From Solirubrobacterales bacterium (GTDB taxonomy: Bacteria > Actinomycetota > Thermoleophilia > Solirubrobacterales > Solirubrobacteraceae), in contig JACCYI010000003.1 of the NCBI GenBank assembly GCA_013696535.1, positions 1-10,132 of the forward strand: a stretch of 10,132 nucleotides of DNA, read 5' to 3'. The translations under genes and the position numbers were made by a program. The notes beneath the pieces are model-generated. The model was given only the letters and a program-made list of their open reading frames with translations, did not search any database and was not told where the DNA came from. This document shows positions 1 through 10,132 of this stretch, one piece after another. The stretch's first letter is position 1; each line of letters opens with the position of its first letter.

Positions 1-123
1 GCATTGTGCTTGAGCTCGGGTGGTGCCCCTATCGCGCCGCCGGTGGGCGGTGTGGTCCTGCTGGCGGCGTCTTGCACGGTCTTTCCTCCGTTGGCGATCG
101 GTCGGCCCGGCGCAGAAACCTAG
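1..123 (+). CDS. Possible C-terminal end of an unknown protein, cut by the left window edge
   Basis: Frame 1 is open from the first base to a TAG at 121-123, giving 40 codons. The peptide begins ALCLSSGGAP and includes a hydrophobic run (GGVVLLAASCTVFPPLAIG) that could be a membrane segment near a C-terminus. If real, the gene enters from the left and converges on serA, leaving about 59 nt between the two stops. Roughly 70 percent of its third codon positions are G or C, less than expected for a strongly expressed gene here. The fragment is too short to assign a family, and the other two plus frames are also open, so chance is a serious alternative. Confidence 0.25.
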   Translation, partial: ALCLSSGGAPIAPPVGGVVLLAASCTVFPPLAIGRPGAET

Positions 124-182
124 CGCAGCCGTGCCAATCCGGTGGCAGTCGTTGGACGGAGCGGCGTACGAAGCACCGTCGA
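124..182. other. Short gap downstream of serA
   Basis: This stretch lies past the serA stop codon. It contains a weak inverted repeat, TGCCA at 132-136 and TGGCA at 143-147, with a 6-nt loop. There is no T-run on either side, so I do not call a terminator. Nothing else is recognisable. Confidence 0.4.
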
Positions 183-3525
<3,343 letters not shown>

Positions 3526-3532
3526 GCGGCAA

Positions 3533-4522
3533 CTAGAAGTCTGTCTCGATCCAGTCCATCTTGGAGCGCAGCTCTGCGCCCTCGCGCTCGATCTGGGAGG
3601 AGGACTGCTCCTTGCGCATGCGCAGGAAGTTCTCCTGACCCGCTCGGTTCTCGGCGATCCACTCCCGCGCGAAGTCTCCCGACTGGATCTCGTCCAGGAT
3701 CTTGCGCATGTTCGCGCGGGTCTCCTCGGTGATGATCCGCTTGCCGCGAGTGTAGTCACCGTATTCCGCAGTGTTCGAGATGGAGTACCGCATGCCGGAG
3801 AGGCCCTTCTCGTACATCAGGTCGACGATGAGCTTGACCTCGTGCAGGCACTCGAAGTACGCCATCTGGGGGCTATAGCCGGCGTCGACGAGCGTTTCGA
3901 AGCCGGCCTGCACGAGCTCTGACACCCCGCCGCAGAGCACGGCCTGCTCGCCGAAGAGGTCCGTCTCGGTCTCCTCCTTGAAGGACGTCTCGATCACCCC
4001 GCCACGCGTGCATCCGATGCCCTTGGAGTAGGCCAGGGCGACGTCCTTGGCGGTGCCTGTGGCGTCGACGTGGACCGCGATCAGGCCGGGCACTCCCGAG
4101 CCCTCGAGGTACTGCCGGCGCACGAGGTGACCCGGGCCCTTCGGAGCCGCGAGCGAGACGTCGACGCCGGGTGGCGGCTTGACCGTCTCGTAGTGGATGG
4201 AGAAACCATGGCCGAACATCAGGTGCTTGCCAGGCGCGATGCCGTCGGCGATCTCGGCCTCGTAGACCTCGCCGTGCTTCTCATCCGGGAGCAGCACCAT
4301 GACGATGTCGCCGCGCGAGGCGGCGTCGGCGATCGGGAGGACCTCGAGGCCCGCCTCCCGCGCCTTGTCCACCGAAGCGGAATCCGGTCGCAGCCCGACG
4401 ACGACGTCAGCGCCGGAGTCCTTGAGGTTGAGCGCGTGGGCGTGCCCCTGGGAGCCGAAGCCCAGGATCGCGATCGTCTTGGAATCCAGGAGGGAGAGGT
4501 TGGCGTCGTCGTCGTAGAACAT
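3533..4522 (-). CDS. ilvC: Ketol-acid reductoisomerase, class I
   Basis: Converts acetolactate or acetohydroxybutyrate to the dihydroxy acids of valine, leucine and isoleucine synthesis, using Mg2+ and NAD(P)H. The 329-residue length is that of short class I enzymes. The N-terminal Rossmann domain has [17 protein letters not shown] at 21-37 and the cofactor loop [10 protein letters not shown] at 44-53. His105 lies in FGHGFSIH. The C-terminal knotted domain supplies the metal ligands Asp188 and Glu192 (in ETDLFGEQ), Glu224 and Glu228 (in FECLHE), and Ser249 in [10 protein letters not shown]. The ATG lies 10 nt after the methyltransferase stop; an AAGG at 4534-4531, overlapping that TAA, is spaced 8 nt from it. 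The ilvB/ilvN partners often found beside ilvC are absent here. No leader peptide, T-box or attenuator can fit in the 10-nt gap. Confidence 0.97.
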   Translation of the reverse strand: MFYDDDANLSLLDSKTIAILGFGSQGHAHALNLKDSGADVVVGLRPDSASVDKAREAGLEVLPIADAASRGDIVMVLLPDEKHGEVYEAEIADGIAPGKHLMFGHGFSIHYETVKPPPGVDVSLAAPKGPGHLVRRQYLEGSGVPGLIAVHVDATGTAKDVALAYSKGIGCTRGGVIETSFKEETETDLFGEQAVLCGGVSELVQAGFETLVDAGYSPQMAYFECLHEVKLIVDLMYEKGLSGMRYSISNTAEYGDYTRGKRIITEETRANMRKILDEIQSGDFAREWIAENRAGQENFLRMRKEQSSSQIEREGAELRSKMDWIETDF

Positions 4523-4532
4523 GCGTCGAACC

Positions 4533-5387
4533 TTAGGCGGTGCCCGCCGCGACCCACGTGGCAGCCGGGATCGTCAGTCCGCCGTCGGCGCCGGTTTCGA
4601 AGTCCGCAACGGACGCCCGGACCGCCGCCCGAACTTCCTCATGCTCGTCCGGGGCGAGCCCGTCGACCGTCTCGGCGAAGGAGCTCGAGAGATCGCGCTG
4701 GGTGGCCCACCACGTCTCGAAGGAGGCAAACCCGAGCTCGAAACCCACGCGCTCGATCTCGAGGTCCTCCACGAACCCAACCTCCTGGAGGGCGGCTTCA
4801 ATCCGACCTGGATCGGCCCATGCGAACTGACCCGGCTGCTCAGGTCGTGGCCGCTCCATATGCCCGCGGCGCACGAGCTCGCGGCCGGGCAGCGCGCTCC
4901 AGAGGTTCTCATCCGGGCCGGTCCAGGCAGCCAGAGCGAGTCGGCCACCTTGCCTCAGGATGCGCCGGCTCTCGCGCAGCGCGGCGGCCGGATCGGCCAT
5001 CAGCATGTAACCCCACCGGCACAGCACGCCGTCGAGCGACCCGGCGCCGAGATCGATGGACTCGCCGTCGATCTGCTTGAAGCGCACGTTGGAGAGCCCT
5101 AGGGCCAGCGCGCGCTCCTGTGCGGCGGACAGCATCTCGGGGGAGAAGTCCGAGCAGATCAGCGTCCCGCCGGGCTGGATGAGCTCGGCCGCGTAGAAGC
5201 CGGTGTCGCCGATCCCCGCGGCCAGCTCCAGCAACTCGTGGCCCGGCTGCGGTGCGATGGCGTCCACCATCCGGGCGGTCACGGGCATGGAGGCGTGGGC
5301 GAGCTGCTCGCGACGGGCCTGCCACCCGCGGGCGGACTTGCCCCATCGCTCGCGGCTGGCCTTGCGGTATTCAGCGGCGTCGGTCAT
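4533..5387 (-). CDS. Class I SAM-dependent methyltransferase (Methyltransf_11-like)
   Basis: A 284-residue soluble methyltransferase. Motif I is [12 protein letters not shown] at 52-63, the acidic residue after strand 2 is Asp80 in [10 protein letters not shown], and a later core motif is [15 protein letters not shown] at about 119-133, followed by [12 protein letters not shown]. The C-terminal third, with [12 protein letters not shown], probably forms the substrate cap. It sits 11 nt after menE and 10 nt before ilvC, so it is almost certainly cotranscribed. Quinone methylation (the MenG/UbiE step) is an attractive inference from the men genes, but the N-terminus lacks the usual UbiE opening and the family is broad, so I leave the symbol blank. 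The chosen ATG has GGAG directly abutting it with no spacer, which is poor for initiation; coupling to the menE stop is likely. The next in-frame ATG, at residue 34, would remove part of the N-terminal helix. Confidence 0.9.
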   Translation of the reverse strand: MTDAAEYRKASRERWGKSARGWQARREQLAHASMPVTARMVDAIAPQPGHELLELAAGIGDTGFYAAELIQPGGTLICSDFSPEMLSAAQERALALGLSNVRFKQIDGESIDLGAGSLDGVLCRWGYMLMADPAAALRESRRILRQGGRLALAAWTGPDENLWSALPGRELVRRGHMERPRPEQPGQFAWADPGRIEAALQEVGFVEDLEIERVGFELGFASFETWWATQRDLSSSFAETVDGLAPDEHEEVRAAVRASVADFETGADGGLTIPAATWVAAGTA

Positions 5388-5398
5388 CTCCAGAGAAG

Positions 5399-6598
5399 CT
5401 ACATAGCCGTGCGCTTGAGCTTGCCCGAGCCGGTGCGCGGCAGCGCGTCCACCACCTGGATGGACTTGGGGACCTTGAAGCGGGCGAGGCGCTGCGCGCA
5501 GAAGGCCCGCAGCTCCTCCGGATCCACCGGCCCGCGGAGGACCACTTGCGCGATCACCGCCTCCCCCCACTCCGGATCGGGCCGCCCGAGCACGCCCGCG
5601 TCCGCGACCGCGGGGTGCTCCAACAGCACATCCTCGACTTCCGCGGGCGCGACGTTCTCCCCGCCCGTGACGATCATCTCGCCCTTGCGCCCGATCACCA
5701 CGAGGCGCCCGCGGCTGTCGAGGCGGCCGAGATCGCCGGTTTGCAGCGTTCCTCCCCCCGCGACGGTCGGGCCGGAGACGAGGATCTCGTCGTCCGGCGC
5801 GATGCCGACCCGCACTCCGGGGATCGTGCGGCCTTGGCTTTCGAGGTCTCCAGGCACCGAGATCGTGACGGCCGAGCACGCCTGGGTCAGCCCGTAGGTC
5901 TGGGCGACGGGGACGCCGGCGACGGCCGCCCGCTCGAGCAGCGAACGCGGCGCTCCCGCGCCACCGAGCAGGATCGCCCGCAGACCTTCGGGGCGCTCGA
6001 GGCCGGCGTCGAGCGCCCGGGCCAACTGCGTCGGGACGAACGAGGCGAGGGTGGCGCCGTGCAGCTCCGGTCCCTCGACCGGCCGCAGTACGGCGGTGGT
6101 CGCGTAGATCACCGAGCGCAGCAGGACCATCAGCCCGCCGACGTGGGACAGCGGCAGCGGGCAGAGCCAGCGCTCCTCCGGGTCCAGCCCGAGCGCGACC
6201 GCGGTGCCGAGTGCACTCGCGAGGACGTTCCCGTAGGTCAGCGTGATGGGACGCGGTGCACCCGTGGTCCCCGACGTGTGGACGACCATGAGCGGATGCG
6301 CTGCGTCGGGCGACGGAGTGGCCGAAGCCAGCAGGGCCTGCCGCTCGCGCTCGCTCAGTCGCGGGTCCACCGGGACGGCGACCACCCCGCGCAGCAGACA
6401 GGCGTGGAGCGCCACCGCGAAGCCCGGCCCGGGAGGCAGGGTGACGGGCAGGGCCTCGCCCGGCTCTCCCACGTTCGCCGCCCGGGCCCGCTCGAGCAAT
6501 TCGGCGTACGACCACTCGATCCCGGGCGCCTCGAGCGCGATCGCCCGGGGGCGAAGGGCGGCCGCGCGCTCGAGCCAGGCTTCTTCCTCGATCTGCAT
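5399..6598 (-). CDS. menE: o-Succinylbenzoate-CoA ligase, compact ANL-family enzyme
   Basis: Expected to activate o-succinylbenzoate with ATP and join it to CoA in menaquinone synthesis. At 399 residues it has a reduced N-terminal domain, as in other compact actinobacterial MenE proteins. ANL motifs in order: phosphate loop HTSGTTGAPRPI at 107-118; PLSHVGGL at 148-155; YGLTQ at 235-239; TGD at 287-289; the hinge region GRKGEMIVTGGENVAPAEVE at 303-322; and the C-terminal catalytic Lys393 in PRTGSGKLKR. Two positions depart from consensus: Arg replaces the usual Lys after the phosphate loop, and Gln replaces the usual Glu of YGxTE. The MenE assignment rests on the divergent menB-menA-menC genes; another acyl-CoA ligase activity cannot be excluded from sequence alone. 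It is the first gene of the minus-strand cluster. No Shine-Dalgarno precedes its ATG (the upstream 10 nt are mostly pyrimidine), so a leaderless or near-leaderless start is possible. Confidence 0.92.
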   Translation of the reverse strand: MQIEEEAWLERAAALRPRAIALEAPGIEWSYAELLERARAANVGEPGEALPVTLPPGPGFAVALHACLLRGVVAVPVDPRLSERERQALLASATPSPDAAHPLMVVHTSGTTGAPRPITLTYGNVLASALGTAVALGLDPEERWLCPLPLSHVGGLMVLLRSVIYATTAVLRPVEGPELHGATLASFVPTQLARALDAGLERPEGLRAILLGGAGAPRSLLERAAVAGVPVAQTYGLTQACSAVTISVPGDLESQGRTIPGVRVGIAPDDEILVSGPTVAGGGTLQTGDLGRLDSRGRLVVIGRKGEMIVTGGENVAPAEVEDVLLEHPAVADAGVLGRPDPEWGEAVIAQVVLRGPVDPEELRAFCAQRLARFKVPKSIQVVDALPRTGSGKLKRTAM

Positions 6599-6608
6599 CG
6601 TCGGGGAG

Positions 6609-6614
6609 AGGCTA
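6609..6614 (-). promoter_or_regulatory. Candidate -10 element for menE and the minus-strand operon
   Basis: Read on the minus strand, TAGCCT fits the minimal TANNNT pattern of a -10 element and ends 10 nt before the menE ATG. That would put the transcription start only a few bases from the start codon. No convincing -35 hexamer is visible 16-18 nt upstream, where the sequence lies inside menB. The match to TATAAT is only 3 of 6, so this is a positional argument more than a sequence one. Confidence 0.3.
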
Positions 6615-6618
6615 ATGT
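6613..6618 (+). promoter_or_regulatory. Candidate -10 element for menB-menA-menC
   Basis: TAATGT fits TANNNT and ends 9 nt before the menB ATG, so a transcript from it would begin within about 0-3 nt of the start codon. The purine run GGGGAGAGG at 6603-6611 is 16 nt from the ATG, too far for a normal Shine-Dalgarno, and lies mostly upstream of this -10. No clear -35 is seen around 6590-6595. The first two bases, TA, are shared with the minus-strand candidate. Confidence 0.35.
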
Positions 6619-6627
6619 CGTTCGGGC

Positions 6628-7461
6628 ATGACCTCCTGGACGCCGGCCGCCGAGTTCTCGGACATCCGCTACGAGCTATCCGACGATCCGGTGGGCATCG
6701 CCAAGCTAACCATCGACCGGCCCGAAGTCCGAAACGCCTTCCGGCCGCAGACGGTCGTCGAGTTGTCCTCGGCGCTCGAGCTGGCGCGGGAGGACACGTC
6801 GGTCGGGGCGGTCGTGCTGACCGGCGAAGGCCCGCTGGCCTTCTGCTCGGGCGGCGATCAACGCGTGCGCGGCGATACGGGCTATCTCTCGGACCCGTCG
6901 TCAGGCGGGATTGGGCGCTTCCACGTCACCGACCTACACGTCCAGATCCGCCGCCTTCCCAAGCCGGTGGTGGCCATGGTCGCCGGGTACGCGATCGGGG
7001 GCGGGCACGTCCTGGCCCTCGTGTGCGACCTCACCGTCGCCGCCGACAACGCCTGTTTCGGCCAGACCGGCCCACGGGTGGGCTCGTTCGACGGTGGCTT
7101 CGGTGCCGGTCTGCTCTCCAACCTGGTCGGACCCAAGAAGGCCAAGGAGATCTGGTTTCTGTGCCGTCAATACTCGGCCGAGCAGGCGCTCGAGATGGGC
7201 CTGGTCAACACCGTCGTGCCGCTCGAGCGGCTCGAAGAGGAGACGGTCGGCTGGTGCCGCGAGATGCTCGCCCTCTCCCCGTTCTCGCTACGGCTGCTCA
7301 AGGCCAGCTTCCACGCTGCCGAGGACGGGCTGTCGGGCATCCAGCAGCTCGCGCATGACACGAACCTCCTGTTCTACGCCTCCGAGGAGGCGCGTGAGGG
7401 GCGGGAGGCCTACAAGGAGAAGCGCGCGCCTGACTTTGCGCGGTTCCCGAAGCGCCCGTAG
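6628..7461 (+). CDS. menB: 1,4-dihydroxy-2-naphthoyl-CoA synthase, bicarbonate-type
   Basis: Closes the second ring in menaquinone synthesis by Dieckmann-like cyclisation of OSB-CoA to DHNA-CoA. This is a crotonase-fold protein of 277 residues. Family marks: [13 protein letters not shown] at 31-43, oxyanion-hole and CoA-site sequence [15 protein letters not shown] at 72-86, GGGH at 124-127, [14 protein letters not shown] at 144-157 containing catalytic Asp155, and the C-terminal [18 protein letters not shown]. Gly148 occupies the position that in E. coli MenB (Gly156) leaves room for a bicarbonate cofactor; the mycobacterial enzyme has Asp there. The ATG at 6628 gives a natural N-terminus. 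Another ATG at 6615 is in a different frame. menA follows after 9 nt. It is transcribed divergently from menE, the preceding pathway enzyme. Confidence 0.97.
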   Translation: MTSWTPAAEFSDIRYELSDDPVGIAKLTIDRPEVRNAFRPQTVVELSSALELAREDTSVGAVVLTGEGPLAFCSGGDQRVRGDTGYLSDPSSGGIGRFHVTDLHVQIRRLPKPVVAMVAGYAIGGGHVLALVCDLTVAADNACFGQTGPRVGSFDGGFGAGLLSNLVGPKKAKEIWFLCRQYSAEQALEMGLVNTVVPLERLEEETVGWCREMLALSPFSLRLLKASFHAAEDGLSGIQQLAHDTNLLFYASEEAREGREAYKEKRAPDFARFPKRP

Positions 7462-7470
7462 CCCGGCCTG

Positions 7471-8348
<878 letters not shown>

Positions 8349-8349
<1 letters not shown>

Positions 8350-9377
8350 TGCCGTCCCTCCAGGTCGAGCCGCTGCGGCTCCGGCTGCGGTCGCCGCTGC
8401 GCGCGGCTTGGGGATCGATCGAGGTAAGGGAGCTGCTGGAAGTCACGCTGGCCTACGCGGACGACGACTTCGGGATCGGCGAGGCGGCTCCGCTCGAGCC
8501 TTACGACGGGGTCTCGCTGGCAGCGGTGAGAGCGGCCCTCGACGTCTACGCCAGCGTCTGCGCGGCCGCCGACCGGGACACTCCGCCCCACACGCTGCTC
8601 GAAGCCTGTCGCGCGGAACGGGACCTCCCCCAGGCGCTCGCGGCGGTGGACCTGGCGCTCTGGGACTTCGCGGGCAAGCGCGCCGGGCGATCCGTCGCTC
8701 AGCTGATCTCGGTCGAGGCGGCCCGCTCCATCCCCGTCAACGCCATCATCGGAGCCGAAGATCGCGCAGGCGCCGCGGCCGAGGCGGGCGCGGCGCTCGC
8801 CGCTGACTTCGACACGCTCAAGGTCAAGGTCGGCGTGGGCGACGACGCGGGCCGTCTGGCCGCGGTGCGCGCGGTGGCGGGACCCCGGACCGCGATCCGG
8901 GTGGACGCCAACGGCGCTTGGACGGTCGAGGAGGCGGTGGCCAACCTGCGCGCGCTGGCTCCCGTCGGCATCGAGCTGGCCGAGGAGCCGGTGCATGGGA
9001 TCGAAGCGCTGCGTGCGGTGCGCGCAGAGATCGACGTGCCGCTGGCGATGGACGAGACCGCGGCCGAGGCGGGCGCCCCCGGGTCAGGCGCCGTGGATGC
9101 CGTCTGCCTGAAGATCTCGCGTAGCGGGGGCATCACCGGAGTGTTGCGCGACGCCGCGGCCGCCCGCGCGGTCGGCTCGACCGTGTACCTGGCTTCCACC
9201 TACGACGGGCCGGTGGGGATCGCCGCTGCCGTGCACGCCGCCGCCGGCCTCTCCGCCGCCGGCCCGCTCCCCGCCCACGGCCTTGCGACGCTCGGGGCGT
9301 TCAGCGGCGAAATCCTAGGCCCGCGAGCCGTCCGGGGGGCCATTCGCGTGCCCCGCGGACCCGGCCTGGGGTTCTGA
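8349..9377 (+). CDS. menC: o-Succinylbenzoate synthase (enolase superfamily)
   Basis: Dehydrates SHCHC to o-succinylbenzoate. The 342-residue protein is a muconate-lactonising-enzyme-type enolase with an N-terminal capping domain (about 1-120) and a C-terminal barrel. Active-site residues are all present: the KxK pair Lys158 and Lys160 (in TLKVKVG), metal ligands Asp186 (in RVDANGAW), Glu212 (in AEEP) and Asp235 (in AMDET), and Lys255 on the opposite face (in CLKIS). The late motif STYDGPVG at 283-290 matches the MenC type of substrate loop. Dipeptide epimerases and N-acylamino-acid racemases share this scaffold and some MenC proteins are promiscuous, but cotranscription with menB and menA favours MenC. 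The ATG overlaps the menA stop. It ends 34 nt from the converging menH-like gene with no obvious terminator between them. Confidence 0.92.
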
Positions 9378-9411
9378 GCTGCGGAAGTGATGGCGGTGGG
9401 TCGGGTGGCAA

Positions 9412-10132
9412 CTATCCGGCGAACGTCTCCGCGAGAATCCGCGCCACTCGGCCAGGCTGGTCCAGGTGGACCGCGTGCCCAGCTGCCGGCACGACCATGA
9501 GCCGGGCGTCCGGCAGTGCGCCGGCCATCTGCTCGGCGATGGCGCAGAACTTCGTGTCGGTCTCCCCCACCACCAGCGTCACCGGGAGATCGAGTGCTCC
9601 GAGACGATCCCACATGGGCGGCATCGTCGTTGTCCCGAGCCCGTGCAGCGCCGCGGCCAGGCCTTCGGGCGTACTGCGCAACCGGTCGGTCCGCGCAGCT
9701 TGCACCACCTCGGGCGTCTGGCCGGCGAAGAGAGGTTGGTCCGCCCACTCGTCCACGAAGCGGTCGAGCGGGCCTTGCTCGATCCGGTCTGCCAAGCGCG
9801 CGTCGGCGTCCGCGCGAGCGGCCCGCTCGCCGTCGTCCGCCAGACCCGGACTCGCGCTCACGAGCACTAGTCCGCGCAGGCGGCCGGGCCGTTCGAACGC
9901 GTAGCGCAGCGCGATCCGGCCTCCCATGGAGTAGCCGACGAGGACCGCCCCGTCCGGTACGAGCGCATCGAGGTCTGAGAGGACGGCCGCGAAGCTCACG
10001 GGCCGCAGCGACCCGGCACTCCCGTGGCCGCGCAGATCGGGAGCGACGCTCGGATGGCCGAGCGCCGCACGGACCGGGGCCCAGCTCTCGCCGGTCTGCG
10101 TGAAGCCGTGGAGGAGGACGAGCCTTCCGGGC
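9412..10132 (-). CDS. menH: MenH-like alpha/beta hydrolase (SHCHC synthase), 5' end cut by the window edge
   Basis: Expected to eliminate pyruvate from SEPHCHC to give SHCHC, the substrate of MenC. The last 239 codons are visible, and the frame stays open to the right edge, so the true start lies beyond the window. Numbering from the first visible residue: oxyanion-hole HGFTQTG at 8-14, DLRGHG at 32-37, nucleophile elbow GYSMGGR with Ser68, acid Asp192 in VVGETDTKF, and His219 in AAGHAVHLDQP, a full Ser-Asp-His triad. The sequences GYSMGGRIALRYA, SASPGL and DQPLFAGQ resemble MenH more than generic hydrolases. Probably only the first few residues are missing, since HG is so near the edge. The GTG at 9999 is an internal Val codon, not the start. 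In many bacteria menD precedes menH, so menD may lie just beyond the edge on this strand. Confidence 0.88.
   Translation of the reverse strand, partial: PGRLVLLHGFTQTGESWAPVRAALGHPSVAPDLRGHGSAGSLRPVSFAAVLSDLDALVPDGAVLVGYSMGGRIALRYAFERPGRLRGLVLVSASPGLADDGERAARADADARLADRIEQGPLDRFVDEWADQPLFAGQTPEVVQAARTDRLRSTPEGLAAALHGLGTTTMPPMWDRLGALDLPVTLVVGETDTKFCAIAEQMAGALPDARLMVVPAAGHAVHLDQPGRVARILAETFAG

Noticed and set aside
33..54. Hairpin with CCGCC/GGCGG core and GGTG loop
   Set aside because: The stem needs G-U pairs to extend and no T-run follows. In DNA this GC-rich such short repeats are expected by chance.
132..147. Inverted repeat TGCCA/TGGCA as a serA terminator
   Set aside because: Only five base pairs and no T-run on the minus strand downstream.
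3526..3759. N-terminal extension of the DUF4190-like protein to 269 residues
   Set aside because: The extra 78 residues are an alternative frame inside ilvC, rich in Ser and Arg. The ATG at 3525 begins the characteristic Pro-rich segment.
4523..4532. Attenuator, T-box or leader peptide controlling ilvC
   Set aside because: The gap upstream of ilvC is only 10 nt and is filled by the preceding stop and an SD-like AAGG. There is no room for a leader.
5388..6515. Upstream extension of the methyltransferase frame through menE, suggesting a 660-residue fusion
   Set aside because: The extension is an off-frame reading of menE with Arg/Gly/Ala-rich composition. The true protein starts at the ATG at 5387, just after the menE stop.
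5252..6631. Long open frame (459 codons) on the plus strand opposite menE
   Set aside because: Antisense shadow of menE: low-complexity Arg/Gly/Pro/Asp composition with no recognisable domain.
9378..9411. Bidirectional terminator between convergent menC and menH
   Set aside because: No inverted repeat or T-run is visible in these 34 bases.

Overview
The window is a dense, high-GC bacterial chromosome segment with almost no intergenic DNA. The protein types fit a deep-branching actinobacterium, possibly Thermoleophilia (Solirubrobacterales/Gaiellales-like): a mycobacterial-type SerC, a long ASB/ACT-type SerA, a proline-rich DUF4190-like membrane protein and a compact MenE. The lineage is inferred from protein character and base composition; no marker gene in the window settles it. 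I see no mobile element, CRISPR array, tRNA or rRNA.

Layout. (1) 1-182: the region past the 3' end of serA. It holds at most the last 40 codons of a gene entering from the left. (2) 183-6598, minus strand, transcribed right to left: menE-like ligase, a SAM-dependent methyltransferase, ilvC, a DUF4190-like membrane protein, serC, serA. Gaps are 11, 10 and 7 nt, followed by two 4-nt start/stop overlaps (ATGA, GTGA), so this looks like one operon. (3) 6599-6627: a 29-bp divergent gap with candidate overlapping -10 elements for both directions. (4) 6628-9377, plus strand: menB, menA, menC, with a 9-nt gap and then a 1-nt stop/start overlap (TGATG). (5) 9412-10132, minus strand: a MenH-like alpha/beta hydrolase that converges on menC and runs off the right edge.

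Function. Five genes cover much of the classical menaquinone pathway: MenH makes SHCHC, MenC dehydrates it to o-succinylbenzoate, MenE forms OSB-CoA, MenB cyclises it to DHNA-CoA, and MenA prenylates DHNA. MenF, MenD and a DHNA-CoA thioesterase are not in the window; menD may lie beyond 10132. The methyltransferase beside menE is a candidate for the final quinone methylation, but it does not look like canonical MenG/UbiE. The rest of the minus operon is amino-acid synthesis: SerA and SerC for serine, IlvC for branched-chain amino acids. The window therefore reads as ordinary core metabolism. Its second-look points are the tiny divergent promoter region, the joining of menE to ser/ilv genes, the unassigned methyltransferase and membrane protein, and some motif-level departures in MenE, MenB and IlvC.
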